Source: CBDDKZ01 sp965230415
GTDB lineage: Bacteria; Bacteroidota; Bacteroidia; Cytophagales; JAAEPT01
Assembly: GCA_965230415.1 (NCBI GenBank)
Contig: CBDDKZ010000005.1
Coordinates: forward strand, 496,001 to 560,000
Length of the DNA: 64,000 nucleotides
Reading direction: 5' to 3'
Made by a program: the position numbers and the translations under genes. The notes under the pieces are model-generated. The model searched no databases. It was given only the letters and a program-made list of their open reading frames with translations, and was not told the origin of the DNA. Each line of letters opens with the position of its first letter. Position 1 is the stretch's first letter. This document shows, piece by piece, positions 45,097-55,300 of the stretch.

Positions 45097-46806
45097 CTAT
45101 TTCTTCTTATTGGCTTTCGCCCACGAATCTTTAAGCGCTACAGTTCTGTTAACTATTAAATTGTTTGGTGTACTATCCTTGGAATCCAAACAATAATACC
45201 CTTTACGTTCGAACTGAAAGTGCTCTCCTGCTATAGCTTCAGAAAGCGACGACTCCCCTTTGGCGTTTTTGATTATCACCAGTGATTCCTGGTTAATAAA
45301 ATCTTTCCAATCACCTTCTTCTCCTTTTTCTGCAGCGGCTTTCACAGGGTCTTCTACTGTGAATAGACGATCGTATAAACGAACTTCCAAATCTATGGCA
45401 TCTTGTGCAGACACCCAGTGAAGCGTACCTTTTACTTTGATACCGCTTGTATCATTACCACTTTTGGATTCCGGATAATATTCACAGCGCAGTTCAACAA
45501 TTTCTCCCACCTCATTTTTGATCACTTCATTACATTTAATAATGTAAGCAAATTTGAGCCTCACTACCCGGTCAGGACCAAGTCTGAAAAACTTTTTAGG
45601 AGGGTCTTCCATAAAATCATCTCGCTCAATATATAATTCTTTGGAGAACTTTAATGGTCTGGTTCCTGCCTCTGGATCTTCCGGGTTATTTTTGGCATCT
45701 AACAATTCTCCATCACCCTCATAATTCGTAATAACCACTTTTAAAGGATCGAGAACTACCATTTTTCTGGCAGCGCTTTTATTAAGGTCTTCACGAACAC
45801 TAAACTCCAATAATTGCATATCGATAATACCGTCACGTTTTGCTACTCCTATTTTGTCGGCAAAATCTCTTATTGATTTTGGTGTATACCCTCTTCTGCG
45901 AAGTCCTGAAATAGTAGGAAGGCGCGGATCGTCCCAGCCACTCACGTAGTTGCCTTCTACCAAATCGAGTAATTTTCTCTTGCTAAGAATAGTATAATTG
46001 ATATTAAGGCGTGCAAATTCTATTTGTTGAGGCATATACCACCCTAGTGTGTTCAGAAACCACTCATAAAGTGGACGGTGTACTTCAAACTCCAGGGTAC
46101 ATAAGGAATGGGTGATACCTTCAATGGAATCGGACATGCAATGCGCATAGTCGTACATTGGATAGATATTCCATTCATCACCCGTCCTGTGATGACTTAC
46201 TTTTTTGATCCTGTAAATAGCAGGATCGCGCATATGCATATTAGTTGAGGCCATGTCAATTTTAGCTCTCAATATTTTACTTCCCTCATCAAAGTCCCCT
46301 CGCTTCATTCCTTCAAATAATTCCAGGTTCTCCTCAACACTACGGTTGCGGTAAGGACTTTCGGCTCCCGCTTGTGTCGGAGTACCTCTTCTTGACGCTA
46401 TTTCTTCCTGGCTAAGGTCACACACAAAGGCTTTACCATTTTTTATCAGTTGAACAGCCGCTTCATAGAGCTTCAAAAAATAATTCGATGCATAATACTC
46501 TCTATCTTCCCAGTCAAAACCAAGCCAATGCACATCTTCTCTAATGGAGTTCACATATTCTTGTTCTTCTTTTGCCGGGTTAGTATCATCAAACCTTAAA
46601 TTCGTAATCCCCTGGTATTTGTCTGCCAGTCCAAAATTCAAACAGATCGATTTAGCATGTCCTATATGTAAATAGCCATTAGGTTCCGGAGGAAAACGTG
46701 TATGTACACGCCCTTCATTCTTCCCTGAAGCAATATCATCTTCGATGATATGCTCTATAAAATTCAACGACTTTTCTTCATTTGACACCTTTTCTTCGAC
46801 AGCCAT
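45097..46806 (-). CDS. glnS: Glutaminyl-tRNA synthetase
   Basis: 569 residues. Class I motifs: HTRFPPEPNGYLHIGHAKS near the N-terminus and ILSKRKL (KMSKS-type) near 270. GlnRS-specific FDDTNPAKEEQEYV and YDRLFTVEDP are also present. It charges tRNA-Gln directly, so the organism does not depend solely on the transamidation route. The upstream promoter has the geometry TTTG-N20-TAATTTCG. Confidence 0.98.
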   Translation of the reverse strand: MAVEEKVSNEEKSLNFIEHIIEDDIASGKNEGRVHTRFPPEPNGYLHIGHAKSICLNFGLADKYQGITNLRFDDTNPAKEEQEYVNSIREDVHWLGFDWEDREYYASNYFLKLYEAAVQLIKNGKAFVCDLSQEEIASRRGTPTQAGAESPYRNRSVEENLELFEGMKRGDFDEGSKILRAKIDMASTNMHMRDPAIYRIKKVSHHRTGDEWNIYPMYDYAHCMSDSIEGITHSLCTLEFEVHRPLYEWFLNTLGWYMPQQIEFARLNINYTILSKRKLLDLVEGNYVSGWDDPRLPTISGLRRRGYTPKSIRDFADKIGVAKRDGIIDMQLLEFSVREDLNKSAARKMVVLDPLKVVITNYEGDGELLDAKNNPEDPEAGTRPLKFSKELYIERDDFMEDPPKKFFRLGPDRVVRLKFAYIIKCNEVIKNEVGEIVELRCEYYPESKSGNDTSGIKVKGTLHWVSAQDAIDLEVRLYDRLFTVEDPVKAAAEKGEEGDWKDFINQESLVIIKNAKGESSLSEAIAGEHFQFERKGYYCLDSKDSTPNNLIVNRTVALKDSWAKANKKK

Positions 46807-46842
46807 TTTGTTGAGGATTATTCTTGTTTAAATTGTATGAAT

Positions 46843-46874
46843 CGAAATTAATTGTATTTCTAATGAAAGCCAAA
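46843..46874 (-). promoter_or_regulatory. glnS promoter candidate
   Basis: On the minus strand, TTTG (46874-46871), 20 nt, then TAATTTCG (46850-46843). One mismatch to TAnnTTTG; 36 nt before the glnS ATG. Confidence 0.5.
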
Positions 46875-46915
46875 AGCCCTTTGTAAAATTTACGAATTCA
46901 GCATCATGAATTGCC

Positions 46916-47842
46916 TTATTCACTTCCAAAGAATGCCTTAATTTCATTTACGTCTATAGTTCTTAGGCCGTAGTTTTTTATTATTTTATTTCCTTTGACC
47001 AGAGAAATTGTTGGCAAACTTTTAGAACTATAATAAAAGAATTGATTTGCTGCCATAAATTTATGGGGCAAATAAGGAATATGACTTTCTTTCCAAAAAT
47101 CTTGCAATTCTTTTTTAGGGCCTAAAAAGACAACATAAACAGGTAATTCCAATTCTTTTTTGAGTACGGCAATTTTACGTGTAGCCAGCTTACAATACTT
47201 ACAAGTACTACTTACAAAGAGTATAATCACTTTTTCGGGTAAGACCATTACAAGCTGTTCACCTTCCTGATTGTAGAATTCACTAAAGTCTTTTTCATTC
47301 AGCAACTTTGATTCCTCTAGCCCGGGTGATTGAAAATTAAAGAAATCGTCAGGTGCTTCTACTATAAAAACGACTCCAAGGGGTATTATAACACATAAAG
47401 CCAGGTATAGTTTCTTCAAGCGCAATGACCGTATTTTATTAGGGTCCCTCAAAAGAATCAATACAATGATAAGGCAGCCATTCTTAATAAGTCCTTGCAG
47501 AGGGCTCAGCTTAAAGTGCTCACCAAAACAACCACAATCTCCGGAATTCCCATTTACTGCCAAAAAATAGATCAAAAAAGAACTAAAAAGTAGCAAAACG
47601 CCAATTGTCATTTGTCGAATACGTCTTCCTCCCAACTGCGCTAATAGTAACAAGCCAAGGGTCAGTTCAAAACTTATAATAATTCGAGCCAAATAGGGTG
47701 CCAGCCTCCAGCCAGTTATACCGTTTTCTATCAGAAACAGCTCATAAGGCTCAACAGGAAAAAGTTTCATCCATGCCGATACTATAAATACGAGCCCACA
47801 TACAACTTCGAGAAAATACGCTAAAACCTTATTTTTGATCAT
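46916..47842 (-). CDS. MauE/DoxX-type membrane protein fused to a thioredoxin-like domain
   Basis: 308 residues from ATG 47842, 1 nt past the upstream gene's stop. Four membrane helices carry the MauE/DoxX pattern (FLEVVCGLVFIVSAWMKLF, ISFELTLGLLLLAQLGGR) with a CxC motif at GDCGCFGEHF, as in quinone- or disulfide-linked redox proteins. A further membrane helix leads to a C-terminal thioredoxin-like domain with STCKYCKLATRKI and a loop SLPTISLV. It likely relays electrons across the inner membrane to envelope thiols. The upstream Cys-rich lipoprotein is a candidate partner. Confidence 0.8.
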   Translation of the reverse strand: MIKNKVLAYFLEVVCGLVFIVSAWMKLFPVEPYELFLIENGITGWRLAPYLARIIISFELTLGLLLLAQLGGRRIRQMTIGVLLLFSSFLIYFLAVNGNSGDCGCFGEHFKLSPLQGLIKNGCLIIVLILLRDPNKIRSLRLKKLYLALCVIIPLGVVFIVEAPDDFFNFQSPGLEESKLLNEKDFSEFYNQEGEQLVMVLPEKVIILFVSSTCKYCKLATRKIAVLKKELELPVYVVFLGPKKELQDFWKESHIPYLPHKFMAANQFFYYSSKSLPTISLVKGNKIIKNYGLRTIDVNEIKAFFGSE

Positions 47843-47843
47843 G

Positions 47844-48032
47844 TCACTGGAGCTCGCAGTCCATCCCTTGTAGCTGTTCGTAAGCGTCGCATGCTTCTTC
47901 GGCTTCACTATTTTTAGATTCGAAAATATAAACCTGATTATTGAGAGGGTCCTCTCCTTCACAATAACACGATTGTTCTTTTACGCATGCCGTACATAAT
48001 AACACTAAACCAAGGAGCCAAAGGATTTTCAT
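47844..48032 (-). CDS. Small Cys-rich lipoprotein
   Basis: 62 residues from ATG 48032. A lipobox LLCTAC gives a lipidated Cys followed by a mature part of about 47 residues with four further Cys (CYC pair and two in the C-terminal half). I know no family for it. The start choice is supported by the compact signal peptide (KILWLLGLVLLCTAC). It is 1 nt upstream of the MauE-thioredoxin gene, so cotranslation is likely. Confidence 0.65.
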   Translation of the reverse strand: MKILWLLGLVLLCTACVKEQSCYCEGEDPLNNQVYIFESKNSEAEEACDAYEQLQGMDCELQ

Positions 48033-48059
48033 ATGCAGTATTTTGTACAATATACAAAT

Positions 48060-48431
48060 TTAGTATATTTCAAGTTCCTTGGGATCAAGTAATCGTATTA
48101 TTTCGTTTTCATCGTACTGATAACCATAATCATAAACGACAATAATCGTTTTATTACATTTCTGGTTTTCGATAATATTCGTATAATAGTTCAAGTTAAA
48201 CCCACTAACAAGTAATCTGCGTTCGTTTATAACATCCATCCCCTTTGCCCGGAAATCGGCTAAAATTTTCCGGTTATTTCTAAGTACAGTATTAATACCG
48301 CGCATAAACTTCATTTCTTCGCGAAAAAGTATATTATGATGAGTGGAGCGACATTGATCCGAGCAATACTTTTTGTCTGACCTGCCTATAATACGTTCAT
48401 TGCAATACAGGCAAAACCTATCTATGTCCAT
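48060..48431 (-). CDS. DUF2116-like Zn-ribbon protein
   Basis: 123 residues. The N-terminus CLYCNERIIGRSDKKYCSDQCRSTHHN is a four-Cys zinc ribbon like that of DUF2116. The remainder is helical and charged (INTVLRNNRKILADFRAKGMDVINERRLL) with a short final strand region. No function is known. It is divergent from ssb across a 122-bp gap. Confidence 0.6.
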   Translation of the reverse strand: MDIDRFCLYCNERIIGRSDKKYCSDQCRSTHHNILFREEMKFMRGINTVLRNNRKILADFRAKGMDVINERRLLVSGFNLNYYTNIIENQKCNKTIIVVYDYGYQYDENEIIRLLDPKELEIY

Positions 48432-48553
48432 AATTTTCGTTTTAATACGTTTAATGATGTTTGCTTACATTTAGCAAACGAATAAAAATTTTTATTTCCT
48501 GATCTTGCAACAGATCAAAAACTGATCCAAAATGTTTAATCAAATATTTTTTT

Positions 48554-48922
48554 ATGAATAGCGTAAAAAACAAAATCCAATTAATTGGTCGTTTAGGTAA
48601 CGACCCAGAGGTTAAAAACTTCGAAAATGACAAAGTGATGGCGCGGTTTAGCCTGGCTACAAGTGAAAGTTATCGCGATTCTAATGGGACGTGGCAAGAA
48701 GATACCCAATGGCACAAAGTTGTTGCTTGGGGCAATACGGCAAAACAGGTAGAAAAGCTTTCACACAAAGGGGATGAAGTGCTTGTTGAAGGGAAACTAG
48801 TTCACCGTAGCTACGAAGATCATGATGGCAATACAAATTATATTACAGAAGTGGTAATTAATGAGCTCATCGTAGTTTCTTTGAAATCTACCTTAAAGAA
48901 CTCCGGCGTTTCAACTAATTAA
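48554..48922 (+). CDS. ssb: Single-stranded DNA-binding protein (short, no acidic tip)
   Basis: 122 residues. The OB fold is complete: NKIQLIGRLGNDPEVKNFENDKVMARFSLAT, WHKVVAWGNTAKQVEKLSHKGDEVLVEGKLVHRSYED. It ends KSTLKNSGVSTN right after the fold, without the Gly/Pro linker and DDDIPF-type acidic tip that recruits repair and replication proteins. It may be a competence or secondary SSB, with the housekeeping copy elsewhere. Inverted repeats lie upstream. Confidence 0.92.
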   Translation: MNSVKNKIQLIGRLGNDPEVKNFENDKVMARFSLATSESYRDSNGTWQEDTQWHKVVAWGNTAKQVEKLSHKGDEVLVEGKLVHRSYEDHDGNTNYITEVVINELIVVSLKSTLKNSGVSTN

Positions 48923-48978
48923 ATTCAGACTACTTACTATCCTGTACGCTCTCAATTACTAATTAAATATACGTACAA

Positions 48979-49413
48979 TTAATCCAAAAATCCGGCTATA
49001 CCTTCCCAATCGGCATCTGTTTCCAAGGCATAGGAAATTTTATAGTTGGGAAAATCATGTTTCAATCGATTGATGGCCACTGTAGTATTAGCTTCATCAG
49101 GGCAATAGATAATAATTTCTCGAAAATCGGGTAGTGTTGTACGACCAGCATATATTACATCTGTTACTTTGGCAAGCTTTTTCATAATCACACCTTCGAT
49201 TTTTTCCAGCTCAATAGCTTCTTCAGATGTCGGGGCTCCGTTCACATCTTTATCATTGTAAAAAATCTCTATCCATAACAAATAAGGGAAGGACTTCTTT
49301 CTCTTGTCAAATTTCAGACTGGTATCGATCAATGCGAAACATTGACGTGCTTGCTCATCTTCAAATTCGTATAAAGCAAAATCATCTGATTCGAGGTGTT
49401 TTAATTCGGCCAT
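48979..49413 (-). CDS. DUF695-like protein
   Basis: 144 residues, no signal peptide. The block FPYLLWIEIFYNDKDVNGAPTSEEAIELEKIEGVIMKKL followed by IYAGRTTLPDFREIIIYCPD resembles DUF695, and the end W-E-G-IAGFLD is like RraB-related proteins. Function unknown. It starts 4 nt after the EEP nuclease gene, so the two form an operon. Confidence 0.55.
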   Translation of the reverse strand: MAELKHLESDDFALYEFEDEQARQCFALIDTSLKFDKRKKSFPYLLWIEIFYNDKDVNGAPTSEEAIELEKIEGVIMKKLAKVTDVIYAGRTTLPDFREIIIYCPDEANTTVAINRLKHDFPNYKISYALETDADWEGIAGFLD

Positions 49414-49417
49414 TTAA

Positions 49418-50374
49418 TTATCTTAACTTAGAAACCTTCAAATATATAGGTAAATGATCAGAATAACCACCAATATATTTGGTGCCGGCATAGGTTTTAT
49501 TTGATTTCAATTCACCACTTTTGTAATCTTCATAGAGCATCCACTCTCTTTTCACGATTTTCAAATCCTTTATTGAAGTAATTAAGTTATTTTCTTCTGA
49601 AAGAAAATTTGCCGATACCATAAACTGATCTAACATACCCCATTTACCTCGGTGAAAATAGCTGCCTTGCCCTTGATTGTGTAATGGTGCCGCCAAATTA
49701 TATAGATCGCTGTCATTTTTTTCAGGGTCAAGCGCTTTTAGCGTATACACAATACTTTTGTCACCCGGATAATCATTGAAATCTCCCATAATGATTATGT
49801 TTGCCCGCTGGTCTTCCTCTTTTACAGCATTAATCTTTTCTCTTAGAACCGATGCCGCAACAATCCTCTTAGGTTCGGATTGTCTTTGCCCTTCTCCTCT
49901 CGAAGGCCAATGATTGACGAAAAGGTGCACAACTTCCCCCATAAGTCGCCCTCTTACATATAAAATTCCTCGGGTTTTATCTCTATAGTCGAAATCAAAT
50001 TCAACCTCCAGCAATTCATATGCTGTACATTGAAATATGTCTGCACGATACAACAAACAGACATCCATCCCCCTTTCATCAGTGGAATCAACGTGAACAA
50101 ACTGATAATTGGCTTTTTTTAGCCGGTGAGATTGCACTAACAAATCGAGCACCTTATCATTCTCTACTTCCGCTAGCCCTATAAGAGCCGGCAATCCGGA
50201 ATAATCCGCAGCTTCAATTACAGCAGAAAGGTTTAGTATTTTATTTTCGAGTCTCTGTTTTGTCCACCTGAATTTACCTTCGGGAGAAAAGTCATCGTCA
50301 AAAATTTGAGGATCATTGCTTGTATCAAAAAGATTCTCTACGTTATAAAAGAGTATTCCGGCATAATTAACCAT
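49418..50374 (-). CDS. Endonuclease/exonuclease/phosphatase (EEP) family protein
   Basis: 318 residues from ATG 50374 (a GTG two codons upstream is possible). EEP motifs are present in order: FYNVENLFDTSNDP, LIGLAEVENDKVL with the metal-binding Glu, LFVNHWPSRGEG, IIMGDFNDYPGDKS and the final GGYSDHLPIYLKV with the catalytic Asp-His. Members are Mg-dependent nucleases or phosphatases. No signal peptide, so it is probably cytoplasmic. Confidence 0.87.
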   Translation of the reverse strand: MVNYAGILFYNVENLFDTSNDPQIFDDDFSPEGKFRWTKQRLENKILNLSAVIEAADYSGLPALIGLAEVENDKVLDLLVQSHRLKKANYQFVHVDSTDERGMDVCLLYRADIFQCTAYELLEVEFDFDYRDKTRGILYVRGRLMGEVVHLFVNHWPSRGEGQRQSEPKRIVAASVLREKINAVKEEDQRANIIIMGDFNDYPGDKSIVYTLKALDPEKNDSDLYNLAAPLHNQGQGSYFHRGKWGMLDQFMVSANFLSEENNLITSIKDLKIVKREWMLYEDYKSGELKSNKTYAGTKYIGGYSDHLPIYLKVSKLR

Positions 50375-50426
50375 GAGCACTTATTTTATAGGGTAATGTA
50401 TAAATGGACTAAGGTATTGGAAATAA

Positions 50427-50456
50427 AAAAAGGACACCAAATTTGATGTCCCTTTA
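50427..50456 (-). terminator. Terminator between TM2 and EEP genes
   Basis: GGACA (50432-50436) pairs with TGTCC (50447-50451), with an inner CAAATTTG. A T-rich run follows on the minus strand. Confidence 0.55.
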
Positions 50457-50513
50457 ATTCTTTCATTAATTGGTGCCATGCACCAGAAAAAGATACTAGA
50501 TTAAGATTATTGC

Positions 50514-50903
50514 TTATGACATGAAATCTCCTTTGATAATCTTAATCAAGTCAATGATAGCCCAAATTCCACATCCACCAGCAGTTAAAATAAACAAAAT
50601 GTTCGCTCCAACTGGCTTACCTGCATACCATCTGTGTGCAGCAAATCCTCCTAATAGTAACCACAAGATGATAAGGATAAGTGTATCGTTATCCATTTCT
50701 TGCTGATCTGCAACTTTGTTTTCTTTTGCAATTTTTTTCGCTTCTTTGATCTGAGCAATTGTGCTCACTTTGTTAGCATCGTTCTTTTGTTCTTTTAACT
50801 CAATTTTGTTTTCTTTTTGAGCTTCTTTAGTTACTGGGAAAGATGCAAAAGCGATACCCGTAGACAATAGGGTAAATACTAGTAGATAAAAGATTTTTTT
50901 CAT
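50514..50903 (-). CDS. TM2 domain-containing membrane protein
   Basis: 129 residues. A signal peptide-like segment (KKIFYLLVFTLLSTGIAFA) is followed by a Lys/Glu-rich region. The C-terminal TM2 domain has two helices with the typical WLLLGGFAAHRWYAGKPVGANILFILTAGGCGIWAIIDLIKII. TM2 proteins are widespread with no agreed function. It stands alone between a terminator and a divergent secreted-protein gene. Confidence 0.85.
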   Translation of the reverse strand: MKKIFYLLVFTLLSTGIAFASFPVTKEAQKENKIELKEQKNDANKVSTIAQIKEAKKIAKENKVADQQEMDNDTLILIILWLLLGGFAAHRWYAGKPVGANILFILTAGGCGIWAIIDLIKIIKGDFMS

Positions 50904-51002
50904 AATGGTTAAATTTAGATTAAAATAGTTTCATACAACTGCTAAAGTATGAAAAAGTTTACAATACATCTTTTTTAATTGAATTTTTTTTAGTTTTAAA
51001 TC

Positions 51003-51878
51003 ATGAAATTTATCGCAATTATTGTTTCCTTTCTGATAACCAGTCTTATACATGCTCAGAAAAACGACTATGAATTTATAGGCGCTATTACCACTTCCAG
51101 TGAATCTATTATTAGTTATAAACTTCATTTCTCTGTTAATAAGGATGGAAGCATTGAAGGAGAATCTACTACCGATTTTTACGGGTCAAATATTACTAAA
51201 TCTAAGGTAAGCGGTTCTATTAATCGTGCAAAAACCAGAATTTCATTCAGTGAAACTCAAAATATTAGTACGAAATCGGAAGAAGACGAGTCGATATTCT
51301 GCTATATACATACCGAAAACCTTCGTATTCGCACTGTAAAAGGCAAAAATGTAATCCAGGGGCACTTCGAAGGCAAGTACCCTAGCGGAGAAGATTGTGA
51401 ATATGGCATCATTTACCTGGTAAGCTCATCTATACTTGAAGAATTAAATATTGATGAAGATTCCATTCGAAAACTGGATTCTATTTACACCAATATGAAC
51501 AAACCTCAAAAAGAGAAAAAACACTTATTGCGAAGTAATGAGGAACTCTCTGTGGAATGGCACAGTAAGTTTATTGAATTCGAAATATGGGATGCATTCA
51601 GAGAAGATGGTGATATGATCGACATTTATATAAACGATGTATTAACTAAAAAACACCTGCTCACTAAGAATGAAAAGCAACTTATCAGAAGCCCTATTAA
51701 AGATGAACAGGTTACCATAAGAATTGTTGCGGTAAATGAAGGTAAGGAAGGCTCTAACACTGTTAAGTACACCTTTAAAGACGCTGACGTTGAAACTAAC
51801 TTAACCTCTAGTTTGAAGACAGGGGAAGAAATCACTATTCATATAAACCCAAAAAATGAACATAAAGAACCTAACTAA
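51003..51878 (+). CDS. Exported protein of unknown function
   Basis: 291 residues with a signal peptide ending SLIHAQ. The N-terminal ~140 residues are beta-rich (YEFIGAITTSSESIISYKLHFSV, RTVKGKNVIQGHFEGKYPSGEDCEYGIIYLV) and resemble a lipocalin- or SH3-like sandwich. The rest has short strands and charged helices (FEIWDAFREDGDMIDIYINDVLTKKHLL). I do not recognise a family. It overlaps the DUF2752 gene by 23 nt. Confidence 0.6.
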   Translation: MKFIAIIVSFLITSLIHAQKNDYEFIGAITTSSESIISYKLHFSVNKDGSIEGESTTDFYGSNITKSKVSGSINRAKTRISFSETQNISTKSEEDESIFCYIHTENLRIRTVKGKNVIQGHFEGKYPSGEDCEYGIIYLVSSSILEELNIDEDSIRKLDSIYTNMNKPQKEKKHLLRSNEELSVEWHSKFIEFEIWDAFREDGDMIDIYINDVLTKKHLLTKNEKQLIRSPIKDEQVTIRIVAVNEGKEGSNTVKYTFKDADVETNLTSSLKTGEEITIHINPKNEHKEPN

Positions 51879-52206
51879 AAAGGAACAGCTCAAAGTAGCA
51901 GGTATCGTGCTCGTATTTATTGCCGGTATTGTCCTTTTAATCCTACCAGCAGACTTTTTTGACACAGGCCAGTCCCTCTGTGTTTCTGTTCTTCTTTTTG
52001 ACATGGAATGTTATGGGTGTGGTATGACACGTGCCATACAGCATCTCATTCATTTGGATATACAGGAAGCCTATCATTTCAACAAACTTGCATTTGCTGT
52101 ACTTCCACTGTCTATGTACCTTATTATTGCCGATGCGGTGAAGTTATATAAAAAAATGAAGGCTCCTGTTAGTGACTCGGATCAAAACAGTCTCCCTTCA
52201 CAATAA
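51856..52206 (+). CDS. DUF2752 membrane protein
   Basis: 116 residues with two to three membrane helices. The DUF2752 signature is CYGCGMTRAIQHLIHLDIQEAYHFNKLAF. Function unknown. Its start lies 23 nt inside the upstream gene, so it is probably translated by coupling. Confidence 0.8.
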   Translation: MNIKNLTKKEQLKVAGIVLVFIAGIVLLILPADFFDTGQSLCVSVLLFDMECYGCGMTRAIQHLIHLDIQEAYHFNKLAFAVLPLSMYLIIADAVKLYKKMKAPVSDSDQNSLPSQ

Positions 52207-52315
52207 AGTCCTTTTTATTTACTTTTTGAGACTAAGACTCATTAAAAGGGCAAAACAGATCTTGATTCAACAACGACCATCTATAAAACGTGTTCACAAA
52301 AACGGTCAATGGCAT

Positions 52316-52350
52316 AAAAAAGGGTTGCCTTCTATGTAGAAAGACAACCC
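52316..52350 (-). terminator. Terminator after the S8 protease gene
   Basis: GGGTTG (52322-52327) pairs with CAACCC (52345-52350) with a further imperfect inner stem. On the minus strand it is followed by TTTTTT, 35 nt past the stop. Confidence 0.75.
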
Positions 52351-52384
52351 GTAGACTAAATGTGAAACAAAAAATCTTTGTGAA

Positions 52385-55300
52385 TTACTCTATTGTTAGT
52401 CTGTGTAATACTTTCTGATTGTCAACGTACAATTCGACAAAATATACACCCGCACTCAGATGACTTATTGAAAGGGAATTATTTTGATTATTTAAGACTC
52501 CGCTTAGTACTTCCTTGCCAAGCATGGATAGTATACGATAGGATCTTATTTTTTTGTTATTAGTCACAATAATAAGCTCATCTGCAGCTGGGTTCGGATA
52601 TATTTCCAGCCCCATATCCTCTATGGAATTAGTACTATTTATTATGACAGGGATTGTACCGGATGTTGTTTGACATCCTCCAGGACCAGTCACAACGACG
52701 TAATAATCTCCATTTTCGGTTGCTGTGTAAGTATTTTGATTCGCTCCATTGATCATTTCATCGTCTTTGTACCATTGGTAAGCATCAAATCCGGCATCAA
52801 TTGATAAATTGGCTCCATTCTCCTGTATATCTCCAATCTGCGGATAAGCATGTACCACCGCATTCACTTCTACAAACTCACTTGCACAACCGGTAACTTC
52901 AAATTCATTGTTGTAAAAGAAATAATAAAAATCTAGTGGAGAGGTGGAATTGGATTCTCTAATTACAACCGAACCACTTGGAGATTCATATGGAAAATTC
53001 ACATCGTCGTTATTTCTATACAAATTGGCAGTACCTGTAACACCAAAGTACAAACCTGTTCCGGCTGGAATATCTAAATCTAACTGCACCGTATTTCCTC
53101 CATTGTTTAGTTGTACGGTAGTTTGAGTCAGAATTGGGCCTTCAGGACCTTCTCTTACCACTATCGTACGCTCGCCGGCACCATTAGCATTAATGAAAGT
53201 ACTCTTCCAAATCACCGGTTCACTTACATCAACAATAAGTCCCCTTACATCCTGTTCATAATAACCGCCCGGTCCGGTTGCATTTATTCCTACGTTCTCT
53301 GTTATCTTTTCAGCGGCTCCCTGAACATAGTAGGTAGTGGTTTCGAATAGTTCCGGAGTGGTGTAACTAGCCGTCTCGCTCAATACATCTCCATTTATAT
53401 CATCGTACCAAGTGTAACCTGTAGAACCGTTTGCAGTTAATGTGGTGCTTTCTCCCTCACAAAGTTCATCACCATCTGCACTTGGTGCTTCTGCGCTATT
53501 TACTGTTGCAACAACCTCTGTTAGTTCACCTGTTGAACATTCGCCACCGTTTGCCACATAATAGCTGGTCGTTTCATTTAGTCCAGGAGTCTCAAAGGCA
53601 TTCCCTGTACCTACTTCATTTTCTCCATCGGCATCGCTGTACCAAATCAGGTTATTGTTACCTAAAGCGGTGAGTTGAATAGGCTCACCAACGCAAGCTT
53701 CTCCACCTTCGGCATCCGGCGCACCCCATATTCGCACTTCTATTTCGAGCACTTCGTCATCTTCACCAAATTGATTACTCGCTGTTAGCGTTACAGTATA
53801 TGTTCCTACATCGGCGTAAGTGTGTTGCGGATTCTCTTGGGTAGAAGAATTTCCATCACCAAAATCCCAAGCGTATGAAGTAGGGTCATTGGAAGAACTA
53901 TTAGTAAAATTAACTGTTCTACAATCTATCTCATACGAAAACCCAGCTACCGCCGAAAGGTTTAACGGACCACAGTTACTCGAATTTGTCCCTGTCGGTT
54001 TTCGGATAGCTACAGCCCTTACTCCACGTCCATTATTAGTAGTTAATGCACGCACAGAAACCCAGTCTTCCTCATTGGAGTTACCAGGTATAACCATCGA
54101 AGTTTGATCTGTAACACCTACAGATTCCATGTATTTTTCGCCTAAGATAAACACTTCGTAACCCGAAGCACCAGACACCGCATTCCAGCTAAGCTCAAAC
54201 CTATCTGAACAGCGATTACCAATTTGTAAATTTGACGGCACACCCACTATGGTGTTATTTTCCACGCTTTCCCCTACCAGGCCGTTACGAGAAACCCGTA
54301 CTTTGGCTTGTCCGGTCACGGTATTTGGAACATTCCAGGAGTAAAACCTTCTGGATCCATTTACATTTGTAGACGCCGTATTCCAATTTTGGCCTCCATC
54401 GGTTGAATATTCCACGCTAAAATTGCCACTGCTTCCGTGCGCATCAAACTGAACAAAAACTTCATCTCCGGCAATGATAGACTCACCTCCGTAGGGATAA
54501 GTAACTTCGATTTCATTCATAACAAAATTCCACACAACAAAGTATTCCTGTGGTCCATCCGGCACATTAAAACCATCTATATTTACAGTATATGTTCCTT
54601 GTGAAGGATTATCAATGGTTACCTGCTCTACATTATTTCGACGGTCAAAGGTACTGGCACCACGTGTTGCGGGCGCATCTACCGCACTTGCACTATTTAC
54701 ATTGGTCGACAAAACCCATGGATAATGAGTGCTGCCTCCTCCTGTTACATTAATATCCAGGTCATTTATCAAAGCAATTGAAGCACTGGAAGATGCCGCA
54801 GGATCTTTCCAATAAACCATCAGCTTCAGTTGTGCAACATTGGCCGGTAATTCAAAGTCCACTGTTTGTGATTGCCCGTTAGAGATACTCCCCGAAGTGA
54901 AATGATTATTTTCAATTACTTTTACGGCTCTGTACCCGTTTATACGCCCCCATCCGGTTCTGAAATCAGGTCCTATATCATCTAAATCGTCTGCTGTATT
55001 TAAAAGGATACACTTGGTAAGACCTGTAGGCGGGTCCTGGTTATTATTATTTTCTCTGTAAGCTTGTATCAAATTTGCTACCGTACCGCACGCTCCTGGT
55101 GAGGCCATTGAAGTTCCGCTACTGTTTCCATAAGCATTATCGGGATTTGTTGAAAACACGCCAGTACCTTTAGCACAAACATCTGGTTTTATACGACCGT
55201 CTTCCAAGGGGCCGCGGCTACTGGAGGCAGATAGGCCATCCTGATCTGTTAGATTACCGGTAGTAATACAGTTCTTTGCTGCTTTATACCCCCCCGTAAT

